From: Finegoldia magna ATCC 29328
Lineage (GTDB): Bacteria; Bacillota; Clostridia; Tissierellales; Peptoniphilaceae
Assembly: GCF_000010185.1 (NCBI RefSeq)
Contig: NC_010371.1
Location: forward strand, 1-64,000
Direction of reading: 5' to 3'
Length of the DNA stretch: 64,000 nt
Below are positions 9,496-18,601 of the stretch, in pieces (the stretch's first letter is position 1; every line of letters starts with the position of its first letter). Position numbers and translations under genes: made by a program. The notes below the pieces were generated by a model. The model ran no database searches. It had not been told where the DNA came from and saw only the letters and a list, made by a program, of their open reading frames with translations.

Positions 9496-9549
9496 AATAT
9501 AGCGACAAATCAAGCAGCAGTAACTAGATATTGTTTCCGCTGCTGTACC
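9496..9549 (-). promoter_or_regulatory. Cassette promoter, hairpin class (CAGCAG/CTGCTG)
   Basis: Reads GGTACA, 42 bp, TATATTACATACATAAC. The gap holds a stem of about 10 bp, GCAGCGGAAA against TTACTGCTGC with one mismatch. The -35-like TTACTG lies in its 3' arm, 16 bp before TATATT. Confidence 0.75.
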
Positions 9550-9619
9550 CTATTTTAGGAGGGAAGATAGAACAAGGTTTATATAAATCCTTGTCCTATC
9601 TTAATTAACATTTTTAAAT

Positions 9620-9841
9620 TTAAATATCAGTAATATTAATAAGGTCTTTTTCTGCTTTTTCTAATTTAGTTTTTAATTCATCTATTTCTTCGCTTAATTC
9701 AATCGATTCTTCAAATGAATCTGAATAGTATCTATCAAGCTCCTTTTCTTTTATTTCGTTCTTTAATTCTTTGATTTTTCTTAGCGTATTATCTACTACT
9801 ATTTCTAATTCCTTTACAGGTTTTGTTAAGTTAGTTATCAT
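9620..9841 (-). CDS. Small coiled-coil cassette protein, 73 aa
   Basis: Start set at ATG 9841, just after AAAGGAGAGAAAAACA; a longer frame runs back through the promoter and is not used. Nearly the whole protein is one charged heptad-like helix rich in Glu, Lys and Leu. Function unknown. Promoter at 9881-9935. Confidence 0.72.
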   Translation of the reverse strand: MITNLTKPVKELEIVVDNTLRKIKELKNEIKEKELDRYYSDSFEESIELSEEIDELKTKLEKAEKDLINITDI

Positions 9842-9880
9842 TGTTTTTCTCTCCTTTATTTGTTGTTTTGTTATGTATGT

Positions 9881-9935
9881 AATATATCGGTATGACGGAT
9901 AATCAAGACATATTAATTTTTCTAATCCTTGTACC
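9881..9935 (-). promoter_or_regulatory. Cassette promoter, TTGATT class
   Basis: GGTACA, 43 bp, TATATTACATACATAAC. The middle holds TTAATATGTCTTGATT, shared with the promoters of both cassette ssb genes and several hypothetical genes. ATCC/TTGAT elements can pair across the middle, and GGTA can pair with TACC just before the -10. Confidence 0.72.
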
Positions 9936-9997
9936 ATATATAGGAGGGAAGATAGAGCTGGATTTATTGTAACCCCGCCCTATCTTAATTAATATTT

Positions 9998-10375
9998 TTA
10001 TAATTCTTTTACTAATTCTTGTAAAATGTTTAATACAATATCTGTATTATCGTCAGTTAATTCTTCGGAAGAATAAAGCTTTCCTATAACAGAATTAAAA
10101 GAAAATATTGAGATATTATTTTGCTTGATACACACATCTGTAAATTGTTGAATATAATCACAACCATTTGTTTCATCATAGAAGGTCTCAGGCAGACATT
10201 CTAAATAAATATCATAAGTTATACCATCATAATAAACCTCATCTATTAAAGTTTTCTCAACGTCTTTATCCTTTAAAGTTTTATAAATTAATTGCACAAT
10301 CTCTTCTTGAAGATTTAATATATCTTTTTTTATTACGATATTTTTTACTGCTTTTTCTATTCTAGTTGTCATCAT
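9998..10375 (-). CDS. Cassette protein of unknown function, 125 aa
   Basis: Two adjacent ATG codons at 10375; the first has GGAG six bases upstream. Acidic protein with a helical N-terminus and a beta-rich centre (YYDGITYDIYLECLP). No known domain. Promoter 10408-10462. Confidence 0.75.
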   Translation of the reverse strand: MMTTRIEKAVKNIVIKKDILNLQEEIVQLIYKTLKDKDVEKTLIDEVYYDGITYDIYLECLPETFYDETNGCDYIQQFTDVCIKQNNISIFSFNSVIGKLYSSEELTDDNTDIVLNILQELVKEL

Positions 10376-10481
10376 TCTTTTCTCCTTTATCTCTTTGTTA
10401 TGTATGTAATATATCTGGAACAACGAAAGCCCTTGCTAATTATTTTATCCAGCCAATGTACCAATGTAGGTAGATTTATTT

Positions 10482-10865
10482 CTACCTACATTCGAACAAT
10501 TCTTCTATATAGTCATCTAAAGTTTCTAACAACTCAAACTTATCATCTAAGCCTAAAGAATCTAAATAGTATTCTAAATTTTCTATAATTTTTGTTCCTC
10601 CCCAATAACCCTCAACAACATTGTCATAAGTGTTAATATAAATATTAGGGCCACCAAAAGCTATTTGATAACACGCACCAAAGAAAGTCTTATTTAAATC
10701 TGACAAAACTTTTATATCAAATATATCGTCTGTTATAAAATAATCCTCATCGTAATCTTCGCTGCCATAATCAAAAGCCTTTTGTAAATCTTGAAAAAAT
10801 CCTTCAACATTATTTTTTAAAGCCTCTTCTAATAATTGTTCATCTCTAATTTTTAAATCTCTCAT
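10482..10865 (-). CDS. Acidic cassette protein, 127 aa
   Basis: Start at ATG 10865 behind AAAGGAGAAAAAACA. Very acidic (DYGSEDYDEDYF near 30-42), with a Gly-rich stretch GGPNIYINTYDNVVEGYWGG. Strong negative charge could suit a DNA mimic, but no family is recognised and this is only a thought. Promoter 10904-10958. Confidence 0.72.
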   Translation of the reverse strand: MRDLKIRDEQLLEEALKNNVEGFFQDLQKAFDYGSEDYDEDYFITDDIFDIKVLSDLNKTFFGACYQIAFGGPNIYINTYDNVVEGYWGGTKIIENLEYYLDSLGLDDKFELLETLDDYIEELFECR

Positions 10866-11033
10866 TGTTTTTTCTCCTTTATTTGTTGTTTTGTTATGTA
10901 TATAATATATCGGTAATATCATAAACTTTGACATTTTATTCTATCTTCACCATGTACCATATATAAGAGGCGATGGATAGAGCAAGAATATAAAATAATA
11001 ATCTAACCCTACCCAAATTTTTATAAAAAATCT

Positions 11034-11534
11034 TTAAAAATCCTGATTTTGTCTCATGCTTAATAAACGACCTTTCTTTTCTGGAGTACTATCAAAAGCT
11101 ATAATCAAACTATCTAATAATGGTATGCCTAATATGTCGCCACATTTTTCTAATCTTTTAGCCATAGCAATATCGGCACTTGATGGCTCGGTACTGTTAG
11201 ACGGATGATTATGAGCTATAATTATAGAGTTAGCACCTGCCAATATTGCTTTTCTAAATAACTCTCTTGGGTGCACTAAAGAAGAATTTAACGTGCCAAT
11301 AGATACCAAATCAATACCAATAATTTTATTTTTTGTATCTAATAAAATAGATATTAACCTTTCTTTTTCATCTTTAAATAATGAAAAATAATTGAACAAT
11401 AATTTCTCAAATGCTTCTGGTTTGTTATGTTGTTTTTTAGTTGATTCAATTAAAAAATTATCTATAACTTTTTCTCTTCCATCGTATTTTATAACAGTAT
11501 CTCTAACTACAAGTTCTAATTCTTTTAATTTCAT
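11034..11534 (-). CDS. RadC-like JAB/MPN domain protein, intact copy
   Basis: 166 residues with the metal-binding JAMM motif HNHPSNSTEPSSAD near residues 107-120 and the family hallmark LVSIGTLNSSLVHPREL before it. RadC-type JAB proteins are common on plasmids and other mobile elements; their biochemical role is unsettled, and some lie among anti-restriction genes. It lacks the long helix-hairpin-helix N-terminus of chromosomal RadC. A second copy at 20464 is truncated. Promoter 11565-11619. Confidence 0.88.
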   Translation of the reverse strand: MKLKELELVVRDTVIKYDGREKVIDNFLIESTKKQHNKPEAFEKLLFNYFSLFKDEKERLISILLDTKNKIIGIDLVSIGTLNSSLVHPRELFRKAILAGANSIIIAHNHPSNSTEPSSADIAMAKRLEKCGDILGIPLLDSLIIAFDSTPEKKGRLLSMRQNQDF

Positions 11535-11689
11535 TTTTCTCTCCTTTATTCTTGTTATGTGTGTAATATATCGAAAATATTACACACCTTGATTAGTTAT
11601 CCTATCTTTAACCTGTACCACCATATAGGAGGTAAAGTAGAGCAAGGGCGTAAAGAGCAGCCTCACCCTACCTTTATTTTTTTTAAATA

Positions 11690-11875
11690 TTATCCAATGT
11701 TTTTGTAACCATTATTTACTGCTAGTGATTTAAGTTGTTTTAATTCTTTTAACTTAACAAAAATTGTTAAGTCAGAAGTAAAAGTATTTTCGTTATAGGT
11801 TTTATTATCGTGATTAATAGCCACATGATATGAATTGCCGTTTTTGTTTGTATTAGTTTTGTATAAGATTGTCAT
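11690..11875 (-). CDS. Small basic cassette protein, 61 aa
   Basis: ATG 11875 follows AAAGGAGAGAAAAACA. Lys/Asn-rich, with a beta-like first half (YHVAINHDNKTY) and a helical second half. Unknown function. Promoter 11915-11969, one of the TTGATT class. Confidence 0.68.
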   Translation of the reverse strand: MTILYKTNTNKNGNSYHVAINHDNKTYNENTFTSDLTIFVKLKELKQLKSLAVNNGYKNIG

Positions 11876-11980
11876 TGTTTTTCTCTCCTTTATTTGTTGT
11901 TTTCTTATGTATGTAATATATCGGTATAACGAGTAATCAAGACATGTTAATTTTTCTGATCCCTGTACCTAAATAAAGAA

Positions 11981-12001
11981 GAGAGGGGAAAATCCCCTCT
12001 C
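11981..12001 (-). terminator. Typical cassette terminator
   Basis: Perfect stem GAGAGGGGA / TCCCCTCTC followed on the minus strand by CTTCTTTATTT. Similar stems of the form GGAGAGGGGATAA / TTATCCCTTCTCC lie after many cassette genes, for example near 15735, 16770, 17445, 19255, 26905 and 30645. Confidence 0.7.
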
Positions 12002-12013
12002 GTTATAAACTTG

Positions 12014-12481
12014 TTAGAATGGCAATTCTTCATCAAACGCCATATCATCCATACCTAAATCATCATCAAACGGTTGATTGTTTTGTTGATTGTTTGCTGG
12101 TTGTTGATTAGCTGGTTGATAACCTTGATTATTATTCGCTTGGTTGTTGCTATCAATAAAATCAAATTGTTCAACAACAACATCAGTTGTATAAACTGTT
12201 TGACCTTGTTTGTTTTGATAAGAACCTGTTTGTAATCTTCCAGATAATGAGACCCTCATACCCTTTGACACATATTGGGCTATCGTTTCGGCTTGTTTTC
12301 CAAACGCAACACAACTGATGAAATCAGCTGTAGGTTGGTTATTAGCCTCAGCTTGTTGTCTTTTATCCTTAGTTAATCTTCTGTTAACGGCAACGGTAAA
12401 TCTACCAATCGCTACTTGTGATTGAGTGTATCTCAATTCTACATCCCTTGTTAATCTTCCCATTAAAGTTACATTATTCAT
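12014..12481 (-). CDS. ssb: Single-stranded DNA-binding protein, copy 1
   Basis: 155 residues, OB-fold starting MNNVTLMGRLTRDVEL, followed by a Gln/Asn-rich linker and the acidic tip DEELPF that recruits partner enzymes. ATG 12481 is the true start; upstream in-frame codons lie in the promoter (12521-12575). Almost identical to the copy at 23554 and clearly related to 52558. Plasmid SSBs protect incoming single strands and dampen the SOS response. Confidence 0.95.
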   Translation of the reverse strand: MNNVTLMGRLTRDVELRYTQSQVAIGRFTVAVNRRLTKDKRQQAEANNQPTADFISCVAFGKQAETIAQYVSKGMRVSLSGRLQTGSYQNKQGQTVYTTDVVVEQFDFIDSNNQANNNQGYQPANQQPANNQQNNQPFDDDLGMDDMAFDEELPF

Positions 12482-12636
12482 AATATACTCTCCTTTATTT
12501 TTTATTTTTCTTATGTATGTAATATATCGGTGTAACGAGTAATCCAAACAAGTTAATCATTCTGATCCTTGTACCAAATATTATAAAAAAATGGAGCAAA
12601 TTTTTATAACTTGCTCCAAAATTTATATAACTATTT

Positions 12637-13041
12637 TTAGTAAGCTCTTACAAGACCTCCAAAAGTATTTCTAAAACCAATCGCACCAAATTCTGAAAAC
12701 TCAGGACAATCGAGGTTATATACATAGCAATTAGAAATTTCGTTTTCTAAATCTTCAACATCCAAATTCCATTCGTCAATATTTTTTGATACATAAAACA
12801 AAGCTTGTACTTTACCAAGCTCTGTATTGTTTTCTATAATGCTATAAACAACAGCGTTATATTTTTCTTCGAACTCTTGAACTCTCTTTTTGTCTTCATC
12901 GTCTATCCAATACAAGCCACCTCTTATTGACTTAGAAATTAGACCTTCATCTTCAAACTCATCTATTGTTCTGTCAAAAATTCTGATTAATTTCATTCTC
13001 TTAATAGCTTCTTTAATTTGTAATTGTCTTAAATCTTCCAT
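12637..13041 (-). CDS. Cassette protein of unknown function, 134 aa
   Basis: Helical N-terminus (RQLQIKEAIKRMKLI) and a segment LISKSIRGGLYWIDDEDKKRV that could be a winged-helix-like unit, followed by an acidic C-terminal half. The Gly-rich end FRNTFGGLVRAY is distinctive. Not assigned. Promoter 13080-13134 (TATATA in place of TATATT). Confidence 0.75.
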   Translation of the reverse strand: MEDLRQLQIKEAIKRMKLIRIFDRTIDEFEDEGLISKSIRGGLYWIDDEDKKRVQEFEEKYNAVVYSIIENNTELGKVQALFYVSKNIDEWNLDVEDLENEISNCYVYNLDCPEFSEFGAIGFRNTFGGLVRAY

Positions 13042-13172
13042 TGTTTACTCTCCTTTATTTGTTGTTTTGTTATGTATGTTATATATCGGTATAACGTGTA
13101 ATAAAAACATGTTAATTTTTCTTATTCCTGTACCAAAAAGGACAGACAATATTATTTGCCTGCCCTACAAAA

Positions 13173-13721
13173 TTAATTCAATGTTAACATATATGATTTA
13201 ACTACTTCTTCTTGTTCTATAACCTCACCGTTTTTTAAATAATCTATAAAAACATCACGAATCATGTCACAAATATTATCAAACGCTTTTACAAGCTCTA
13301 CTCTATCTTTTAGTTCACCATCAGACCAATCCTCAAAGTACTCTTTATCTGAACTGTCGATTGAACGCCCTGGATAAACTACAACATCACCATCAACTTT
13401 TTCTCCATAATATAGTACAAGATATCCACCAGAACGACCGTTGAAGCCTATATCATACCCGTAGGTTTCTTTAAACTGAGATATAATAAAATTGAAATCA
13501 TCATACAGTTCATAACAAAGAATTTCATCACCACAAATAATTTTATAAGCAAAATCTAAATCGTTTGAATCAAGCCCTAGATTATATAACTTAACATTGT
13601 TTGCATATGAACTGCTGCGATTCCACGAGTTTAAAGTATAATAACGATAATGATTAGTTAAAAATTCTATCATATTCTCTCTGCTGTTTGTGTTTACATC
13701 ACATTCAAAAAATCTTTCCAT
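13173..13721 (-). CDS. Conserved mobile-element protein, 182 aa
   Basis: The N-terminal pattern FLTNHYRYYTLNSWNRSSSY (residues ~20-39) and the later GFNGRSGGYLVLY are signatures I recognise from uncharacterised proteins common on clostridial phages and plasmids. The usual C-terminal cysteine cluster of that group is absent here. Function unknown. Promoter 13760-13814. Confidence 0.78.
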   Translation of the reverse strand: MERFFECDVNTNSRENMIEFLTNHYRYYTLNSWNRSSSYANNVKLYNLGLDSNDLDFAYKIICGDEILCYELYDDFNFIISQFKETYGYDIGFNGRSGGYLVLYYGEKVDGDVVVYPGRSIDSSDKEYFEDWSDGELKDRVELVKAFDNICDMIRDVFIDYLKNGEVIEQEEVVKSYMLTLN

Positions 13722-13847
13722 TGTTTACTCTCCTTTATTTGTTGTTTTCTTATGTATGTAATATATCGGTATAACGTGTAATCAAAACATGTTAATTTTT
13801 CTTATCCCTGTACCAAAAAGGCGAGATACTTTTCTCGCCTAAATTTC

Positions 13848-14207
13848 TTATACAGTTCTTCCGATTATTCTTTTTGCCTCTCTTCCAATCTCACTCCATT
13901 TGCAATATTGATTTCTTCCACCATGCCAATCATGATCGTGTTCCATAGTTCTAATCAGAATTTTATCTATATCAAAAAATCTGACATCACTTTGTGAAAC
14001 GTATACATAATTATCTCCATCTGATAATACTGCTGAAAAGCAATAATGGTTTTTATTGAACGAGTGCAAATACAAGCCATTTTCTTTCGCCATGTTTGTC
14101 AAATCGTTTTTTGAATCTTTTTCAAAAGTTTTGTAATCACTCCCTGTGCTAGAACCTGTAGAAAACGTGTGGTTTTTCCAATTATTTTTATCTCTTTTCA
14201 ATATCAT
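13848..14207 (-). CDS. Cassette protein with HDHDWHGG motif, 119 aa
   Basis: Ser/Thr-rich N-terminus, beta-rich middle, and a C-terminal MEHDHDWHGGRNQYCKW whose clustered His, Asp and Cys could bind a metal. No family recognised. Promoter 14243-14297. Confidence 0.72.
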   Translation of the reverse strand: MILKRDKNNWKNHTFSTGSSTGSDYKTFEKDSKNDLTNMAKENGLYLHSFNKNHYCFSAVLSDGDNYVYVSQSDVRFFDIDKILIRTMEHDHDWHGGRNQYCKWSEIGREAKRIIGRTV

Positions 14208-14375
14208 TGTTTTTCTCTCCTTTATCTCTTTGTTATGTATGTAATATATCGGTGTAATGAGTAATCAAAACATGTTAATCGTTCCAATCTCTGTACCAAA
14301 ATAAAGAAGAGAGAGAAAAATCCCCCTCTCGTTATAAACTTACTATAGTTGTAAATCTTAATCAAAATCCATATT

Positions 14376-14585
14376 TTACCAATTTAAATCGACATCTTCC
14401 CAGTTGCAAACATAGACTTTTAAGCCAACAATTTTACCACCTTTACGGACAAGTTCTGTATTTGTGTATTTTAGTCCATATTTTTCCATTGCTTTGTCGA
14501 CTTCTAATTTATCGATTTTCTTTTTGAGTTGCTCTTCTGTAAAAGTTCCAACAAGGATGCCTTTTTTCTTGATATATTTTTCCAT
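14376..14585 (-). CDS. Small cassette protein, 69 aa
   Basis: ATG 14585 follows AAAGGAGAGTATT. Lys-rich helical first half, then a beta stretch GGKIVGLKVYVCNWEDV. Unknown. Promoter 14616-14670. Confidence 0.68.
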   Translation of the reverse strand: MEKYIKKKGILVGTFTEEQLKKKIDKLEVDKAMEKYGLKYTNTELVRKGGKIVGLKVYVCNWEDVDLNW

Positions 14586-14615
14586 AATACTCTCCTTTAT
14601 CTTTGTTATGTATAT

Positions 14616-14670
14616 AATATAACGATAAGATTAGCAGCAGGAACTAGATATTATTTCCCACTGCTGTACC
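14616..14670 (-). promoter_or_regulatory. Cassette promoter with 10-bp hairpin
   Basis: GGTACA, 43 bp, TATATTATATACATAAC. The middle folds as GCAGTGGGAA against TTCCTGCTGC, all ten positions paired with two G-T wobbles, 11-nt loop. Compared with the copies at 9496, 27862 and 39808, bases differ but pairing is mostly kept, which argues that the fold matters. Confidence 0.75.
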
Positions 14671-14688
14671 AACAATAAAAGGCTACAA

Positions 14689-15618
14689 TTAAGCAGCCTT
14701 TTCAACCTTTGATTTAGATGTTATTAATGTAACAGCTTGGATAGCTTGTTCTACTGCTGCTGCCAACACTTCAACTTTTTTATTATCTTCTATAGGGCTT
14801 AACCAACTTTTTATATAAATCAGTGAATTTTTATATAAGCTTTCATCTACATTTACATTAAAATATTTCGCAAGAATTATAGAACCTAATTCAGCGATTA
14901 ATTCTTCTGTTGAATGTAATTCTTCATCTAGTCCATATTGTCCTAACTTTCTATCTAGTCTATTTTTGTGACCTGTTGCGTGTGTCAATTCGTGGAAAAA
15001 TGTTTTTAGATAGTGTTCATAACCAGAAGTCAATTGATTTAATTTAGGCATATAAATGCAATCATCATCTAGATTATAGTGTGCTGTGTTTATTGTTTTA
15101 TTTTTAACTGCAACGCCGATGTTACTTGCTATTTCATTAATATCTATGATACAAGTTATATCAACTTTTGTGTCAGTAATTTCTTCCAAGCCTTCTATAT
15201 CGTCACCGTTAAAAACTGTAAAATATTTTTTATAACTTTGTAATAAGCCCTTGCGGTCTAATTCTCTAAGCAATTCAACATCATTCAATTCTTCCCTCGT
15301 CAAATTTCTCTTCAAATCTTTTCTATAAGTGTTTACATAATTTAAGCAAGTACCTTTTGAGCCTTTTTTAAGTTTTAATCCTAGTTTTTTAATTTGATTA
15401 AATGTTAAGTATCTATTATCTGAATAATTAGATAACATTTGTGAAAGCATTAATATAATAATATTTTTACCAGTATATTCTTTATTAGTAGTTGGATTAT
15501 GAAAACCAATAAAACCTTTATTCCAGTTATTAACATCGATATCATCATTTTCTAAAACCTTAATTAACTTTTCTGCTATATTTTTGTATTCCTTTTTATT
15601 ATCAAATCTTTCAGTCAT
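14689..15618 (-). CDS. ardC: ArdC-type antirestriction protein with zincin domain
   Basis: 309 residues from ATG 15618 (the upstream in-frame part is promoter). N-terminal ArdC domain with GFHNPTTNKEYTGKNIIIL and LGLKLKKGSKGT, which in the family binds single-stranded DNA. The C-terminal metallopeptidase-like domain carries FFHELTHATGH (HExxH plus the third His) and ELIAELG. ArdC proteins shield incoming plasmid DNA from type I and some type II restriction and are typical of leading regions. Promoter 15654-15709, with a 44-bp gap. A Gln/Ala-rich C-terminal tail is usual. Confidence 0.92.
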   Translation of the reverse strand: MTERFDNKKEYKNIAEKLIKVLENDDIDVNNWNKGFIGFHNPTTNKEYTGKNIIILMLSQMLSNYSDNRYLTFNQIKKLGLKLKKGSKGTCLNYVNTYRKDLKRNLTREELNDVELLRELDRKGLLQSYKKYFTVFNGDDIEGLEEITDTKVDITCIIDINEIASNIGVAVKNKTINTAHYNLDDDCIYMPKLNQLTSGYEHYLKTFFHELTHATGHKNRLDRKLGQYGLDEELHSTEELIAELGSIILAKYFNVNVDESLYKNSLIYIKSWLSPIEDNKKVEVLAAAVEQAIQAVTLITSKSKVEKAA

Positions 15619-15643
15619 TGTTTCTCTCTCCTTTATCTCTTTG

Positions 15644-15853
15644 TTATGTATGTAATATAGCGGTATTGTTGGCAGCAGTAAGTTTGTTATTTGTTCTGAT
15701 CCTTGTACCCATAAATACAAAAATAAAGGAGAAGGGATAAATTATCCCCTCTCCATTTATTAACAATGCACTTAAATTATCATTAAAAGAACCATCCAAA
15801 GGATATTTCTCAGCATTTAAAAGCCTTTCAATCATTTCATTTCTTATAATCAT
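15644..15853 (-). CDS. Probably 3'-truncated small gene
   Basis: ATG 15853 has GGAG upstream and overlaps the previous stop as ATGA. The first 33 residues look real. The rest translates a terminator hairpin and the ardC promoter, so the original 3' end has most likely been lost. Downstream of a 100-residue gene in the same unit. Confidence 0.4.
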   Translation of the reverse strand: MIIRNEMIERLLNAEKYPLDGSFNDNLSALLINGEGIIYPFSFIFVFMGTRIRTNNKLTAANNTAILHT

Positions 15854-16152
15854 AATTTTTGCTCCTTTTCATTATACTTTTGTAAATAAAAACTATAAGT
15901 CTTTAATTTCTTTTCAATAGTTGCTTTTTTGTGTCTGACAAGTTTAACAAAAGAGCCGTCTATCTCCCTATCAACAAACCCAATATAGGTAAAAGGCAAA
16001 TCGTAAAACTTATAAGCACCAGGATTGTTTTCACAAAAAACCTTAAAAGCCTCTTTTCCCTTATCAATACCTACAATAAATTGATTAGCAATAATAGAAC
16101 CTTTATCGTTAATAACATTTAAACTACAATATAATAAATTATCAAAAACCAT
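15850..16152 (-). CDS. Unknown protein, 100 aa
   Basis: Starts with ATG 16152 behind AAGGGGG. Beta-rich N-terminus, central DLPFTYIGFVDREIDGSFVKL, basic C-terminal helix. Its promoter region carries an IS-end hairpin (16171-16205) in place of the standard cassette promoter, so expression may depend on read-through. Unknown function. Confidence 0.65.
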   Translation of the reverse strand: MVFDNLLYCSLNVINDKGSIIANQFIVGIDKGKEAFKVFCENNPGAYKFYDLPFTYIGFVDREIDGSFVKLVRHKKATIEKKLKTYSFYLQKYNEKEQKL

Positions 16153-16170
16153 ATAAACCCCCTTAAATTC

Positions 16171-16205
16171 GGACAGCTCCCCACGACTAGAGTCGGGGGC
16201 TTTCT
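16171..16205. mobile_element. IS605-type end scar 1
   Basis: CCCCACGACT / AGTCGGGGG hairpin followed by GCTTTCT, matching the ends of the tnpB element at 34977. The short sequence CATAATTTTTGCTCCTTT appears on both sides (15852 and 16209), consistent with a deletion or rearrangement around the scar. Confidence 0.6.
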
Positions 16206-16254
16206 TGTAATCATAATTTTTGCTCCTTTTTATATTGAGATTAGAATTTTCATC

Positions 16255-16638
16255 TCAAAAAATAATACTTTCATCAAATTCTTTTCCTATCCTTTTAAAA
16301 TACTCATCTCTATCAATTTCTGTAAAGTAACTGAAATCTGCAAACATCAAGTCTTGTACAATTAATTCTAAAGCTTCAACCTCTGAATTATCTTTTCTAA
16401 AATCAATGATATTAGCAAGTTCTCCATCAACAAATGTATTTCTCTTATAATTTACTAAGTCATATTCAGCTTGTATTTCGTGCTCTCCATCTTCGCTTGT
16501 AGTATAAGCAAGACCTATACTTTCTAGATTAGGGTTTTCTCTATCAAAATCTTCATATTCCATCTCGTATTCGAATTCATCATTTAAGTAATCAACAATC
16601 ATATTTTTAACCTCTCGTAATTTATCCTTTTTTCTCAT
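16255..16638 (-). CDS. Acidic cassette protein, 127 aa
   Basis: Residues 20-70 are rich in Glu/Asp with beta strands EHEIQAEYDLVNYKRNTFV, reminiscent of small polyvalent-protein-associated domains of mobile elements, but the match is too weak to name. Promoter 16685-16740 (44-bp gap, middle GCAGCAGTAACTAG type). Confidence 0.7.
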   Translation of the reverse strand: MRKKDKLREVKNMIVDYLNDEFEYEMEYEDFDRENPNLESIGLAYTTSEDGEHEIQAEYDLVNYKRNTFVDGELANIIDFRKDNSEVEALELIVQDLMFADFSYFTEIDRDEYFKRIGKEFDESIIF

Positions 16639-16777
16639 AATTCATTCCCCTTATTGTATCTTTTATTTGTTTTCTTATGTATGTAATATAGCGTGAGTAT
16701 AGGCAGCAGTAACTAGGTTCATTTATCTATCCAATGTACCTACCCATAAACAAAAAAAACAAAGGAGAAGGGATAAA

Positions 16778-17332
16778 TTATCCCCTCTCCAAAACTGTCT
16801 CTAGTCCTAGTCTAATTTCTTGCATTTGCCAACGATCAAATTCGGGCTTTGCATATACACTTACATCAAGCCCTTTCTCTAAGCCAAATCTAATTTCATC
16901 CATTTGTTCATAACCAAATTCAGATTTTGCATACCAGCTCACATCAAGACCATCTTCAAGCCCTTCCCTAATTATTTCCATTTGCCAATCATCAAACTCG
17001 GGCTTTGCATACCAGCTTACATCGACACAATTTTCAAGCCCCAACCAGATCTGTTCCATTTGCCATCCACCAAACTCTGGGTTTGCATACAAACTAACAT
17101 CAAGACCATCTTCAAGCCCTAACCTTATTTTACGCATTTGCCAATCATCAAACTCGGGTTTTGCATATAAACTCACATCAACACGACTTTCAAGCCCTAG
17201 TCTAACTTCATACATTTGCCAATCATCAAACTTGGGATTGGCATACATGCTTACATCAAGTCCGTCTTCGAGTCCAAGCTCAATTTGTTCCTTTTGTGCA
17301 TTATTGAATAGCGAAAAATCTAGTTTATCCAT
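16778..17332 (-). CDS. 26-residue-repeat protein, 6 repeats
   Basis: 184 residues: capping segment LDFSLFNNAQKEQIELGLE, then six units of about 26 residues with consensus DVSxYAKPEFDxxQMxxI followed by RLGLExGL. Each unit reads as two short helices. The 78-bp DNA unit repeats in register, which creates false frames on the other strand. Four Trp at the QM position (DDWQM) are typical of this copy. Function unknown; binding scaffold is a guess. Promoter 17373-17427. Confidence 0.85.
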   Translation of the reverse strand: MDKLDFSLFNNAQKEQIELGLEDGLDVSMYANPKFDDWQMYEVRLGLESRVDVSLYAKPEFDDWQMRKIRLGLEDGLDVSLYANPEFGGWQMEQIWLGLENCVDVSWYAKPEFDDWQMEIIREGLEDGLDVSWYAKSEFGYEQMDEIRFGLEKGLDVSVYAKPEFDRWQMQEIRLGLETVLERG

Positions 17333-17479
17333 AATATACTCTCCTTCTTATTCATTGTTTTCTTATGTATGTAATATAGCAACATCATTAATAGCAACGG
17401 GCAGACATTCTATCTTGCCAATGTACCCATAAATAAAAAAACAAAAGAGAAGGGATAAATTATCCCCTCTCCAAATAAT

Positions 17480-18130
17480 CTACATCCATTCATATTCCGG
17501 GTCAGATACTGTAGCATCCCATAGATAATAATAAACGGGAATTACCATAAAAGACTTCGGTTTTTTCTTCGGCATAGACTTCATTTTGCCTATTTCTTCA
17601 AGAGTTACATAACCATATCGTAAACGCTTTGTAAAATGTCCATAAGATTTTGATTGGTAACACTTGAATACAAACAATGGATCTTTTGAATAATCTTTTT
17701 TCAAACTTTCCATAGCCGCTTTCTTTGCTAGTGTTTCTGTTTTATATACACGAGACAAGCTTTTACCATTACAATCACCATATACATATCCACTAACTTT
17801 TTCAGTTGATTTTGCTCTATATGATGGCTTTGGCAACTTTTTATAAACTGGTTTAAATTTTCCAAAATGAGAAACACCCAATCTATATGAATACATTGCA
17901 TATTTACAATTTTGGCAATGCCAACGCTCTAGGTCATTTTGGTATTTATCTATGAGTTTGTTTAATTTTGCTTGAGTTATTATTTTGTTTCTGTCAAACT
18001 CCTTAATATCCTTTGTTTCTAAATAATCAATTGAACCACGTTGATAATTGCTCATAGGAACATCAAACAACGCATCAAATACCTCTAATTTTCTTCCAAT
18101 ATAAACACCGTTAAAACTTTCTCCCGACAT
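17480..18130 (-). CDS. Basic protein with one CxxC, 216 aa
   Basis: Lys-rich throughout, with CQNCKYAMYSYRLG near residue 74 and a C-terminal basic KKKPKSF before an aromatic end. The basic charge and single CxxC may suit nucleic-acid binding, but no family is recognised. Promoter 18162-18215 (42-bp gap). The RBS TAAAGGAGG is stronger than in most neighbours. Confidence 0.75.
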   Translation of the reverse strand: MSGESFNGVYIGRKLEVFDALFDVPMSNYQRGSIDYLETKDIKEFDRNKIITQAKLNKLIDKYQNDLERWHCQNCKYAMYSYRLGVSHFGKFKPVYKKLPKPSYRAKSTEKVSGYVYGDCNGKSLSRVYKTETLAKKAAMESLKKDYSKDPLFVFKCYQSKSYGHFTKRLRYGYVTLEEIGKMKSMPKKKPKSFMVIPVYYYLWDATVSDPEYEWM

Positions 18131-18235
18131 GATTTTCCTCCTTTATCTCTTTGTTATACGTAATATATCGACAAGTGACAACGGCACAAATAATAAACCA
18201 GCTATAAAATGTACCGTATAGGCAAGCACTTCTGC

Positions 18236-18601
18236 CTACACTAATACTAAAACCTTATTAAGATCCATTCCTAGAGAATCAACTATTTTCTCTTTATCTT
18301 TTAAAAACTCGTGAAAAGATGGAGTTAACTTAGAATCAAATACTGTAAACCTCGCATAATTTGACCTACTATAGGTATCTCTAGAGTATAAAACATAACC
18401 TTTATTATCTTTATCTGTCATAAAAAAACCATTATCTATTATTTCGTCTGTCATAAGCTTATAGCAATTTTCTAAAAGATTGTCACAATAATCTGATAGC
18501 AAATCATCAGACCAATAATAAATATCTGTATAAACGTTGAAAAAATATTTCCAACGATTAAAAAACATTTTAAATAATAAAAATTGTTTTTTTACATTCA
18601 T
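18236..18601 (-). CDS. Unknown cassette protein, 121 aa
   Basis: Aromatic, basic N-terminus (FLLFKMFFNRWKYFF) that could be an amphipathic helix, acidic middle, and a beta-like SRDTYSRSNYARFTVFDS. Unknown function. Promoter 18633-18686 with a CAGGAA/TTCCTG stem in its middle. Confidence 0.7.
   Translation of the reverse strand: MNVKKQFLLFKMFFNRWKYFFNVYTDIYYWSDDLLSDYCDNLLENCYKLMTDEIIDNGFFMTDKDNKGYVLYSRDTYSRSNYARFTVFDSKLTPSFHEFLKDKEKIVDSLGMDLNKVLVLV

Noticed and set aside
9620-9937. Longer N-termini for many cassette genes (also at 9998, 10482, 12014, 14689, 18740, 31859, 33289, 43612, 53810, 62919)
   Set aside because: The extra residues read the conserved promoter (YITYI/YYIHNK-like peptides recur), and the ribosome site fits the internal ATG.
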